A stretch of 5,624 nt of DNA from Candidatus Rifleibacteriota bacterium (GCA_900772775.1 CAAGRW010000200.1:1-5624), one strand, 5' to 3'; positions 1-5,595 are shown, counted from the first letter of the stretch. Notes: generated by a model not told the origin, from the letters alone. Made by a program: numbers and translations.

Positions 1-121
1 AAAATTCAGGAGGATATAACTCGTGGCTGGGAAGATCAAAAAATACTCTGTTGAAAGACAAATTGTTGCCTTCCATAGTAGCATCGAGACAAGGTACAGA
101 GAATTGCAGCGAAGGTTTCAT
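1..121 (-). CDS. N-terminal part of an unidentified protein (possibly DUF6941-like), running off the left edge
   Basis: Forty codons are open from ATG at 121 to the window edge, beginning MKPSLQFSVPCLDATMEGNN and ending SHELYPPEF. AAAGGA at 128-133 lies 6 nt before this ATG. A second in-frame ATG at 127 directly abuts that Shine-Dalgarno, so 121 is the better start. The pattern (a short hydrophobic strand, then a CLDATMEGNNLSF turn, then an FFDLP segment) loosely resembles the start of small DUF6941-type beta-sandwich proteins, in which a first strand and an 'e-gk-l-n-iF' strand open the fold. This family call is a guess from 40 residues. The gene follows the DUF167 gene on the same strand after about 108 bp and may be the distal gene of the fabF-rnc cluster. 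No signal peptide is visible. Confidence 0.6.
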   Translation of the reverse strand, partial: MKPSLQFSVPCLDATMEGNNLSFNRVFFDLPSHELYPPEF

Positions 122-229
122 GCTCATTCCTTTCCAGTACATCAACAAAAACTTTTGGTTGGGTTAGTTTCGCAAAGCATTAAGCCTAAACCTGCCTTGA
201 GAACAACGCAATTAAGGCACAATCCAGCT
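122..229. other. Intergenic spacer between the DUF167 gene and the partial gene
   Basis: This 108 bp spacer carries only the ribosome binding site of the downstream minus-strand gene (AAAGGA, 128-133). No hairpin with a T-run and no convincing -35/-10 pair was found, so the two genes may be co-transcribed. Confidence 0.5.
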
Positions 230-541
230 TTAAGGAGAACTAACCGGCAGCAAATCTTTAATTTCGGCAACAGATACGCCTTCAAGTATTATAGCCTTGC
301 GCCTAGATTTTTCTCCCAATTTTATGCGAATCTGACGACGACGCAATTTTAAGCATTTAGACAAAAAATCGATTAGAGCGCTATTAGCCTTACCATCGAC
401 AGCAGGCGCAGTCAATCGCACTTGCCAAGCTTCATCAGACTCGTCTTTGGGAGCGATCAAAGCATTGTTGGCGGCTCTAGGTACAACTTTTACGGTCAGA
501 ATGCACCCCTCAGAAGATTCACTCAATCCCAACACAGGCAT
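230..541 (-). CDS. DUF167 / YggU (UPF0235) family protein
   Basis: This is a 103-residue protein of the conserved but poorly characterised DUF167 (YggU/UPF0235) family of small single-domain proteins; its molecular role is not established. The family pattern is clear. A strand 'ILTVKVVPRAANNAL' comes first, then the hallmark 'VRLTAPAVDGKANSALIDFL' segment (V-x-A-P-x-x-G-x-A-N), then 'LGEKSRRKAIILEGV'. The usual length is about 95-105 residues, so it is full length. ATG at 541 is preferred, giving a 16 bp gap from the rnc stop. GAGG at 544-547 is only 2 nt from this ATG but 8 nt from an in-frame GTG at 535, so translation could begin two codons later. A TTG at 577 would overlap rnc and lacks a Shine-Dalgarno. 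The gene is very likely co-transcribed with rnc. Confidence 0.9.
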   Translation of the reverse strand: MPVLGLSESSEGCILTVKVVPRAANNALIAPKDESDEAWQVRLTAPAVDGKANSALIDFLSKCLKLRRRQIRIKLGEKSRRKAIILEGVSVAEIKDLLPVSSP

Positions 542-557
542 ATCCTCTATATATGAT

Positions 558-1316
558 TTACAGCATAGGATCGTCAAGAATAATCATCGGCTTAATCTCT
601 AAATCGAAGCCCATTTGCAAACGCAAGAGACGGAGCGCCTGTTCGGCAGCAATTTGGCCGGCACTTTGCTTAGTATGCCCTTCACCGCTGCCCAAAACTT
701 TTCCAGCCAAAGAAACCTCTATTTGGAAGAAACGATCATGAGCCGGCCCCTCTTCCCTGACAACTTGATAAATAGGTAAAATATGAAAGCTCTTTTGAGA
801 AAATTCTTGCAACAGACTTTTGTAGTCACGCTGTGAACCTTCCATATTGTCCATAGCCGTTTTGAGCATACTGAGCACAAAACGCTGCGCGGGCTCAAAC
901 CCTCCGTCAAGATAGATGGCTCCAATCACAGCTTCCATAACATCAGCTAAAACATTAGACTTGTCATATCCCCTAGAAAGCAACTCACCTCGCCCCATCT
1001 TGAGATATTCGCCTATTTTCATAACTCTGGCTTTATCTGCCAAATAAGATGTGCTGGCAATAAGTCCTTTGACTTGGGCCATACGCCCTTCGTTAGCCTT
1101 AGGATGGCGCTTGTATAAATACAAACAAATGATCATTCCTAAAACAGAGTCGCCTAAAAATTCCAGACGCTCATTGTTGCCACACTCAAAATTATGCTCG
1201 TTAGAATAAGACTCGTGAGTGAGAGCCAACTCCAAAAGGGAGATGTCTTGGAAGTGGTAGTCTATCTTCTGCTGCAAAGTTCCCAAATCGGAATTCGGCA
1301 GCACTGCCGATTTCAT
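558..1316 (-). CDS. rnc: Ribonuclease III
   Basis: This is a double-strand-specific endoribonuclease for rRNA precursor processing and mRNA turnover, acting as a cytoplasmic homodimer. The 252-residue product has an N-terminal RNase III domain (about 10-155) with the signature NERLEFLGDSVL at 48-59. The acidic catalytic and metal-binding residues equivalent to E. coli E38, E41, D45, E65, D114 and E117 are E49, E52, D56, E76, D125 and E128 (in 'LADVMEAVIGAIYLDGG'). A double-stranded RNA binding domain follows at about 164-232, with 'GSGEGHTKQSAGQIAAEQAL' as its C-terminal helix region. An extra tail of about 20 residues (233-252) ends in DDPML. No key residue is missing. ATG at 1316 is preceded by GAGG at 1329-1332 (12 nt spacing). 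fabF lies upstream on the same strand and the DUF167 gene downstream. The leader contains a large hairpin (see separate entry) that suggests self-regulation. Confidence 0.97.
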   Translation of the reverse strand: MKSAVLPNSDLGTLQQKIDYHFQDISLLELALTHESYSNEHNFECGNNERLEFLGDSVLGMIICLYLYKRHPKANEGRMAQVKGLIASTSYLADKARVMKIGEYLKMGRGELLSRGYDKSNVLADVMEAVIGAIYLDGGFEPAQRFVLSMLKTAMDNMEGSQRDYKSLLQEFSQKSFHILPIYQVVREEGPAHDRFFQIEVSLAGKVLGSGEGHTKQSAGQIAAEQALRLLRLQMGFDLEIKPMIILDDPML

Positions 1317-1335
1317 ATTATTAAATAACCTCGCG

Positions 1336-1395
1336 CCGCCGAGCTCAATTCGATTTGCTTATACAACTAAATCGAGATAAAACCAAGCCCGGCGG
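1336..1395 (-). promoter_or_regulatory. Long hairpin in the rnc leader, candidate RNase III self-processing site
   Basis: In minus-strand RNA, bases 1395-1387 (CCGCCGGGC) pair with 1344-1336 (GCUCGGCGG): 9 pairs, one of them G-U. The stem continues with five weaker pairs (1386-1382 with 1345-1349: two A-U, three G-U). After a 6-nt bulge (1376-1381) comes a 7-bp stem UCGAUUU/AAAUCGA (1375-1369 with 1356-1350), closed by a 12-nt loop. In total there are about 21 pairs. The 3' foot ends 3 nt before the rnc GAGG. No U-tract follows, so it is not a typical terminator. Autoregulation by cleavage of a leader hairpin is established for E. coli rnc; its use here is inference. Confidence 0.5.
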
Positions 1396-1432
1396 ATATA
1401 GTAAACAAAATGGCCGTGAGTATTAGCTGAAA

Positions 1433-2683
1433 CTATTCTTCGTACCTGCGCAACACTACGACTGCATTCTGTCCACCGAAGCCAAAGGAGTTATTCAAAG
1501 CCACTTTGACGTCAGCCTTGCGAGCTACATTAGGTACAACATCTAAATCGCATTCGGGATCGGGATATTCGTAGTTGATAGTGGGAGTAATAATACCGTG
1601 TTTAATAGTTAAAGCACAAACGGCCGTCTCCAAAGCGCCGGCAGCACCCAAAGCGTGACCAAACATAGATTTGGAAGAAGAAACAGCCAATTTATAGGCA
1701 TGCTCGCCAAAGACTTGTTTGATAGCCTTAATTTCTGCAGGATCTCCCAAAGGAGTGGAAGTTCCGTGAGCATTGATATAATCAACTTCTTCGGGCTTAA
1801 TGCCAGCGTCGGCCAAAGCTATGCGCATAGCTTCTTTAGCGCCATTGCCTTCGGGATCGGGAGCAGTAATATGATGAGCATCGGAAGTAGCTCCACTGCC
1901 AGCCAAAATGGCATAAATATGAGCGCCCCTGGCTTTAGCATGAGCAAGAGACTCCAAAACTACAGTGGCTGCGCCCTCAGCCATAACAAAGCCGTCACGT
2001 TCTTTATCAAAAGGACGTGAAGCCTTAGTAGGATCGTCGTTGCGAGTAGAGAGAGCGTGCAAGGAGCAGAAACCGCCTACAGCCATAGGAGTCATGGCCG
2101 CTTCGGAACCGCCAGCTACCATAATATCAGCTCTACCTGAACGAATAGCGTCGGCTGCTACACCCAAAGCGTGAGTGCTGGAAGCACAAGCAGAAACTAC
2201 GCAAAAACTCATGCCTTTAAGGCCAAGTTCTATAGAAACTACTCCTGAAGCCATATTGGAAATCATCATAGGAATGAAGAAAGGACTGATACGACCGGGT
2301 CCTTTTTCCATATAGGTCTTCATATTATTTTCGAAAGTGGAAATGCCACCAATACCAGAACTGATGATTACTCCAGCACGTAAAGGATTGATTTTATCAG
2401 TTTCTAACTTGGCATCTTGCCAAGCCAACTTGGAAGCAGCTGAAGCCAACTGAATGTATCTGTCGCGACGGCGGGCGTCTTTGCGATCCATATAATCTTC
2501 AGGATTAAAATCTTTTACCTCAGCAGCTATTCTTGTACTAAAATCGCTAGCGTCAAACTGTGTGATGGGGCCGATACCACATTTACCGGCAGTCAAGTTC
2601 TTCCAAAATTCGTCTACACCACAACCCAGAGCAGAAATAATTCCCAGACCAGTAATTACTACAGTGTTATCTGATAATGACAT
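1433..2683 (-). CDS. fabF: Beta-ketoacyl-[acyl-carrier-protein] synthase II
   Basis: This condensing enzyme of type II fatty acid synthesis elongates acyl-ACP by decarboxylative condensation with malonyl-ACP in the cytoplasm. The 416-residue product shows the KAS fold from 'VVITGLGIISALG' onwards. The active-site triad is C166 (in VVSACASSTHALG), H306 (in NAHGTSTPLGD) and H343 (in SSKSMFGHALGAAG), with the conserved lysine K338. All four sit exactly 3 residues beyond the E. coli FabF positions C163, H303, H340 and K335. The C-terminal glycine loop is 'NNSFGFGGQNAVVVL'. Length is normal for FabF (about 410-415). ATG at 2683 is chosen because the protein then begins MSLSDNTVVITGLG, and GAGG at 2695-2698 is 11 nt upstream; a TTG start at 2719 would add 12 unrelated residues. 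acpP, often just upstream of fabF, is not found in the window. Confidence 0.97.
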   Translation of the reverse strand: MSLSDNTVVITGLGIISALGCGVDEFWKNLTAGKCGIGPITQFDASDFSTRIAAEVKDFNPEDYMDRKDARRRDRYIQLASAASKLAWQDAKLETDKINPLRAGVIISSGIGGISTFENNMKTYMEKGPGRISPFFIPMMISNMASGVVSIELGLKGMSFCVVSACASSTHALGVAADAIRSGRADIMVAGGSEAAMTPMAVGGFCSLHALSTRNDDPTKASRPFDKERDGFVMAEGAATVVLESLAHAKARGAHIYAILAGSGATSDAHHITAPDPEGNGAKEAMRIALADAGIKPEEVDYINAHGTSTPLGDPAEIKAIKQVFGEHAYKLAVSSSKSMFGHALGAAGALETAVCALTIKHGIITPTINYEYPDPECDLDVVPNVARKADVKVALNNSFGFGGQNAVVVLRRYEE

Positions 2684-2949
2684 ATATAATAAAACCTCAA
2701 TATAAGCAACCGCCGACAAAGACAGCCCAAGCCCAAGATAATTCGAGCCGATATCTTCGAATAAGAGCCATGAGATGGAGCATTCGTAGTAAAAAACGTC
2801 TCCGCATAGTCTCTGTCATGTTTTGAACGTTTTGGCCCTTCCACGCCCAAAAAGTGCTTCCTTCTTAACTAAGCAGACTAGATCTATACTAATTTATTTT
2901 GCCAGATCGCCGGGCAGGAGCTTAAGCCGAACTAGGTAAAAATGTTGAT
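2684..2949. promoter_or_regulatory. Divergent intergenic region between fabF and the Ig-like protein gene
   Basis: These 266 bp must carry the signals for the plus-strand gene and probably a promoter for the fabF cluster. Seen in it: the fabF GAGG (2695-2698); a 6-bp inverted repeat ATTCGA/TCGAAT with 10-nt spacer (2741-2762), which could be an operator; a 7-bp inverted repeat AAAACGT/ACGTTTT spaced by 27 nt (2793-2833); and a TATACT box (2885-2890) facing right. No convincing fabF promoter was recognised. A 40-codon open frame on the minus strand (2697-2819) is discussed under findings and not called as a gene. Confidence 0.5.
2862..2890 (+). promoter_or_regulatory. Possible sigma70-type promoter of the Ig-like protein gene
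   Basis: TATACT (2885-2890) matches TATAAT at 5 of 6 bases and lies about 60 bp before the start codon. The -35 at 17 bp spacing is TTCTTA (2862-2867), which matches poorly (3 of 6). The call rests mainly on the -10 box. Confidence 0.3.
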
Positions 2950-3993
2950 ATGCGCAGGTTTATCTCTTTTTTCTTATTGTTTCTAATCTCGCTTAATTTA
3001 ATTGCTTGGCATTTTTCTTTGCCTACTTGGGCTGAGACGACAAGTTCGGCCGATAAAGAATTTGCTACTCCCAGAACTTCTATTTGTGCCAATATTCCTC
3101 CAAATATTACCGCCGATCCAGCTCCCGGAGCCATTATAAAAGAGGCGCGTCCTTCCATAGTGATAACTTTTGCCCCCTCTACTTCAATTCGTTATGAATT
3201 TTCCAGAATGTGGGTAAACGATACGGAAGTAAGTAGCAATTGCCTAAAAACGCCAGCTTTTATAAGTTATCGTCCTTTTGTGGATTATCACGATGGCCCG
3301 GTAGAAGTAAAAGTTCGTTTGCTCGACGCCAAAAATTCTCCTAATGAATTTAGTTGGTCATTTACAATTAAAAAGCCCAGCTCTATTGAATCTGTCCATA
3401 TCACCAGCCGTTTAGATTTAGGCACTTTTGAAGATCTTAATGTAGAACTAAAAGGTGTCAAAGGAGCGGATAAAGCCTGGTTTGAGATTGAAGATTATCG
3501 CTTTGATATTCCTATGACAGAAGATGCGCAAAATCCAGGTTTATATAAAGGATACTATCGCATAAAACACGGAGATAGCCGACTTAGAGCTAGAGTTATA
3601 GGCTATCTACAAAAAGACAATCGCACCTTTGAAATGACAGCTCCAGAGACTGCCTCCATTTGGGGACAGCTCTTCCAAGTTGTCATTTTGGAGCCTCAAG
3701 ACAAAGCCAAAGTGCCGCTGAATTTTAAAATTAAAGGACGCACTTTGCCCAATTGTAATATCAGCATTGTGCCTAAAATAGGCTTCAGCGATAATATTGA
3801 GCCAGCTACACGCAACACTGAAGAAGATGTAATGGGTTCCATTCCTTGTACTTCGGATTCAGAAGGCTATTTTGAAACCGATTACGGATTTTTGGTGAAA
3901 TTGCCGGGCATGCAAGCCGTTTTTACCATTATTGCCACCGATGGTAAAGGTAATCGCTCGGTACCCAAAAATTTTCAAGTAAAATTTAAATAG
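2950..3993 (+). CDS. Exported protein with Ig-like beta-sandwich modules, function unknown
   Basis: I do not recognise a specific family. The 347-residue product starts with a clear signal peptide: MRR, a hydrophobic core at 4-22, and a likely cleavage site after A28 (LPTWA/ETT). There is no lipobox and no C-terminal anchor, so it is probably secreted or periplasmic. Three modules follow. Residues 54-140 look like a bacterial Ig/SbsA-type domain ('DPAPGAII' opening, 'FSWSFTI' closing strand). Residues about 148-232 form a second beta-rich unit with 'NPGLYKGYYRIKHGD'. Residues about 242-347 form a Big-type domain opening 'VVILEPQDKAKVPLNFKIKG' and closing 'FTIIATDGKGNRS'. Such modules usually mediate adhesion, cell-wall or surface-layer association or spacing; which applies here is unknown. 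ATG at 2950 is the first start after an in-frame stop, with a weak AGG 13 nt upstream. It is divergent from fabF and convergent with the flavin reductase-rubrerythrin gene. Confidence 0.88.
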   Translation: MRRFISFFLLFLISLNLIAWHFSLPTWAETTSSADKEFATPRTSICANIPPNITADPAPGAIIKEARPSIVITFAPSTSIRYEFSRMWVNDTEVSSNCLKTPAFISYRPFVDYHDGPVEVKVRLLDAKNSPNEFSWSFTIKKPSSIESVHITSRLDLGTFEDLNVELKGVKGADKAWFEIEDYRFDIPMTEDAQNPGLYKGYYRIKHGDSRLRARVIGYLQKDNRTFEMTAPETASIWGQLFQVVILEPQDKAKVPLNFKIKGRTLPNCNISIVPKIGFSDNIEPATRNTEEDVMGSIPCTSDSEGYFETDYGFLVKLPGMQAVFTIIATDGKGNRSVPKNFQVKFK

Positions 3994-4012
3994 GCAAATA
4001 GAAATAAAAATA

Positions 4013-4050
4013 TAGAGCCGCCGGAACTAGAAATAGTTCCGGCGGCTTTA
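4013..4050. terminator. Bidirectional intrinsic terminator between convergent genes
   Basis: A perfect 13-bp stem (4017-4029 with 4034-4046) closed by a GAAA tetraloop extends by four further pairs (one G-U) to 4013-4050. The GC-rich base is GCCGCCGG/CCGGCGGC. On the plus strand it is followed only by TTTA. On the minus strand the 3' side is richer in T (TCTATATTTTTATTTC). It lies 19 bp after the Ig-like gene stop and 29 bp after the stop of the minus-strand fusion gene, so it can serve both transcripts. Confidence 0.85.
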
Positions 4051-4079
4051 GGCACTCTTATAGATAAGACGAAAAAGGA

Positions 4080-4619
4080 TTAGTAGTTGGTAGCTTTAAG
4101 CTGGAAATAAGCTTTGTCATGGCCACAAACGGGGCACTTTTCGGGAGCTTTTTTACCTACTACGATATTGCCACACTGGAGGCATTGCCAAATAGCTTCG
4201 CCGTCGCGAGAGAAGACCAAACCGCCCTCGATATTGGCTAAAAGCTTACGGTAACGCTCTTCGTGCTCTTTTTCAATGTTGCCAACGGCTCTGAAGAGAC
4301 GAGCAATTTCAGTGAAGCCTTCTTCTTCAGCTTCTTTGGCGAATTCGGCGTACATGTTAGTCCACTCATAGTTTTCGCCTTCGGCAGCGTCAAGAAGATT
4401 TTCGGTAGTAGTGGGAATAGCTCCGCCGTGCAAGTGCTTGAACCAAAGTTCAGCATGCTCACGCTCATTTTCAGCGGTTTCTAAGAAGAGGTTGGCAATT
4501 TGCTGGTAGCCTTCTTTACGAGCCTTGCTGGCGTAGTAAGTGTATTTGTTGCGAGCCTGGGACTCACCGGCAAAAGCAGCCTGCAAATTTTTCTCAGTCT
4601 TTGAACCCTTAAGTTCCAT
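4080..4619 (-). CDS. Rubrerythrin from a predicted internal translation start
   Basis: Within the fusion frame, ATG at 4619 begins MELKGSKTEKNLQAAFAGES, which is where stand-alone rubrerythrins normally begin (D. vulgaris: MKSLKGSRTEKN). It is preceded by a perfect AGGAGG with 7 nt spacing. Initiation here would give a 179-residue, complete rubrerythrin: a four-helix di-iron domain plus a C-terminal rubredoxin-like Cys4 domain, the usual family length. It would act as a cytoplasmic H2O2 reductase, taking electrons from the fused or other rubredoxins. The entry describes an alternative product of the same frame, not a separate locus. Production is inferred from the start signals only. Confidence 0.55.
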   Translation of the reverse strand: MELKGSKTEKNLQAAFAGESQARNKYTYYASKARKEGYQQIANLFLETAENEREHAELWFKHLHGGAIPTTTENLLDAAEGENYEWTNMYAEFAKEAEEEGFTEIARLFRAVGNIEKEHEERYRKLLANIEGGLVFSRDGEAIWQCLQCGNIVVGKKAPEKCPVCGHDKAYFQLKATNY

Positions 4620-5540
4620 GTTTTTTCCTCCTGCAGCAGCGGTTTGTGGAACCGAGGCTGCGTTTATTGTTACATCTTTTGTATTTGCTTGGGAATCGTC
4701 TAGCAATTCGTCTTCAACTTCGATCTCTACATCCATTAGTTCAAAGGCCTCGGCACCATGCTTGCACCAAGGACAAATATAACCTTCAGGAAGAGTATCG
4801 CCATCGTAAACGAAACCACAGACGGTGCATACCCAACGTTTAACAGTTTTGGTACGTTTTTTAGTTTTGACCTTTGCCGCAGAGACAGAAGCCGATTGTA
4901 CTTCCTCTATTTCGGGATGGAACATATCGGCGCCTACTCCACACAAAGGACAAATAAAATCTTTAGGTAACTCTGCGCCCTCGTAGGTATAGCCGCAAAC
5001 ATCGCAGACCCAACGTACAACCTTTTCAGTTGTCTGTTTAGGTTCAGCTTGAGCTGCTGAACCGGGACGAGGTTTGATATTGCTATGATAATATGCATAG
5101 GTTAAAGGCTGAACCGAACTGAGAGTTTTCATATCGAAAATCTCGGCTGTATAAAGGTAATGGGTACCTAAATCTTTAACCTCTGTGACTTTGCATAATA
5201 GATAAGCGCAACAATCTTTAATTAAGTAAGGTAAGCCACTTTTCAGATCTATCTCGTGTGGGAAAAGGGCAAATTTGTCACTCTGACGACCACTTTGAAA
5301 ACCAAAATGTTTGATAGTCTCAAAGCTGGTCTCTTCAGTCAAAACTGAAACAGAAAACAATCTTTGTTTATTGATAAGTTCTGCTGTATAGTTTGCTTTA
5401 TTTACAGCAACAATCACTCTGTAAGGAGAATCTGCCACTTGAGTGACAGTATTGACGACGCACCCGTTAAGCTTTTCGCCATCACGAACACTAAGTATAT
5501 AAAGTCCGTAGCTTAACTTAAATAAAGCAGCTTTATCCAC
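4080..5540 (-). CDS. Flavin reductase-rubredoxin-rubredoxin-rubrerythrin fusion (NAD(P)H-linked peroxide/oxygen reductase, predicted)
   Basis: The 486-residue cytoplasmic protein has four modules. Residues 1-152 are a flavin-reductase-like FMN domain of the type in high-molecular-weight rubredoxin (Hrb): 'LSYGLYILSVRDGEKLNGC', 'FGFQSGRQSDKF', 'LTYAYYH'. Rubredoxin 1 has C179/C182 and C197/C200, and rubredoxin 2 has C238/C241 and C256/C259; both are of the short-loop type. An acidic linker spans 267-307. Rubrerythrin occupies 308-486, with di-iron ligands E326, E359, H362, E389, E392, E423 and H426 (D. vulgaris E20, E53, H56, E94, E97, E128, H131) and a terminal rubredoxin-like site C453/C456/C469/C472. 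All key residues are present. Known family roles suggest NAD(P)H passes electrons to FMN, then rubredoxin, then the di-iron site reducing H2O2; activity of the fusion is inferred. The start is GTG at 5540, with GGAGGT 10 nt upstream and an in-frame TAA immediately before it. An internal start at 4619 is listed separately. Confidence 0.95.
   Translation of the reverse strand: MDKAALFKLSYGLYILSVRDGEKLNGCVVNTVTQVADSPYRVIVAVNKANYTAELINKQRLFSVSVLTEETSFETIKHFGFQSGRQSDKFALFPHEIDLKSGLPYLIKDCCAYLLCKVTEVKDLGTHYLYTAEIFDMKTLSSVQPLTYAYYHSNIKPRPGSAAQAEPKQTTEKVVRWVCDVCGYTYEGAELPKDFICPLCGVGADMFHPEIEEVQSASVSAAKVKTKKRTKTVKRWVCTVCGFVYDGDTLPEGYICPWCKHGAEAFELMDVEIEVEDELLDDSQANTKDVTINAASVPQTAAAGGKNMELKGSKTEKNLQAAFAGESQARNKYTYYASKARKEGYQQIANLFLETAENEREHAELWFKHLHGGAIPTTTENLLDAAEGENYEWTNMYAEFAKEAEEEGFTEIARLFRAVGNIEKEHEERYRKLLANIEGGLVFSRDGEAIWQCLQCGNIVVGKKAPEKCPVCGHDKAYFQLKATNY
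4627..4632 (-). promoter_or_regulatory. Internal Shine-Dalgarno of the rubrerythrin module
   Basis: AGGAGG lies 7 nt (AAAAAAC) before the internal ATG at 4619. It is stronger in match and better in spacing than the fabF and rnc sites in this window (GAGG with 11-12 nt). It encodes part of a Gly-Gly pair in the linker (residues 304-305). Confidence 0.7.
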
Positions 5541-5550
5541 TTATCGCAAT

Positions 5551-5556
5551 ACCTCC
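5551..5556 (-). promoter_or_regulatory. Shine-Dalgarno fixing the GTG start of the fusion gene
   Basis: GGAGGT lies 10 nt before GTG at 5540. The codon directly before the GTG is an in-frame TAA, so no longer N-terminus is possible. Confidence 0.8.
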
Positions 5557-5573
5557 AGACTGAATTAAACAAT

Positions 5574-5595
5574 ATCTATAGCTTCAAATATAGAT
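5574..5595. promoter_or_regulatory. Perfect inverted repeat over the -10 box, candidate operator
   Basis: ATCTATA (5574-5580) and TATAGAT (5589-5595) are perfect inverted arms with an 8-nt spacer, 22 bp in total. The element covers the predicted -10 box and the start-site side, where a bound dimeric repressor would block transcription. An oxidative-stress regulator is a natural guess given the gene, but the sequence does not clearly match the PerR consensus. Confidence 0.4.

Noticed and set aside
9..352. Plus-strand open frame of 109 codons from GTG 23 with AGGAGG at 9-14
   Set aside because: It lies opposite the start of the left-edge gene and the C-terminal half of the DUF167 gene, its residue composition (Arg/Gln/Phe/Asn rich) resembles no protein, and the AGGAGG is the complement of Pro-Pro codons in the antisense gene.
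542..577. TTG start at 577 for the DUF167 gene
   Set aside because: It would overlap rnc by 20 bp, lacks a Shine-Dalgarno, and adds residues outside the family's conserved region.
1336..1395. Hairpin between fabF and rnc as an intrinsic terminator
   Set aside because: No run of T follows the stem on either strand, and it contains a bulge and several G-U pairs, so a processing or regulatory hairpin fits better.
2684..2719. Upstream TTG start extending fabF by 12 residues
   Set aside because: The extension (MSAVAYIEVLLY) is not part of FabF proteins. ATG 2683 has its own GAGG and puts the catalytic residues at near-standard positions.
2793..2833. Inverted repeat AAAACGT/ACGTTTT followed by T-run on the minus strand as a terminator
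   Set aside because: The stem is only 7 bp, AT-rich, with a 27-nt loop, and there is no upstream minus-strand gene in the intergenic region for it to terminate.
2659..2850. Minus-strand 63-codon frame overlapping the fabF start
   Set aside because: It overlaps the fabF N-terminus in another frame, has no good ribosome binding site and no recognisable sequence features.
2942..2986. ATG at 2942, closer to the AGG at 2934-2936 than the ATG at 2950
   Set aside because: Its frame stops after 14 codons. The 2950 frame encodes a clear signal peptide and long product, although the short frame might reduce its translation.
4263..4970. Plus-strand open frames of 65-80 codons opposite the fusion gene
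   Set aside because: They are antisense shadows of strongly conserved rubredoxin and rubrerythrin coding sequence, and lack family resemblance.
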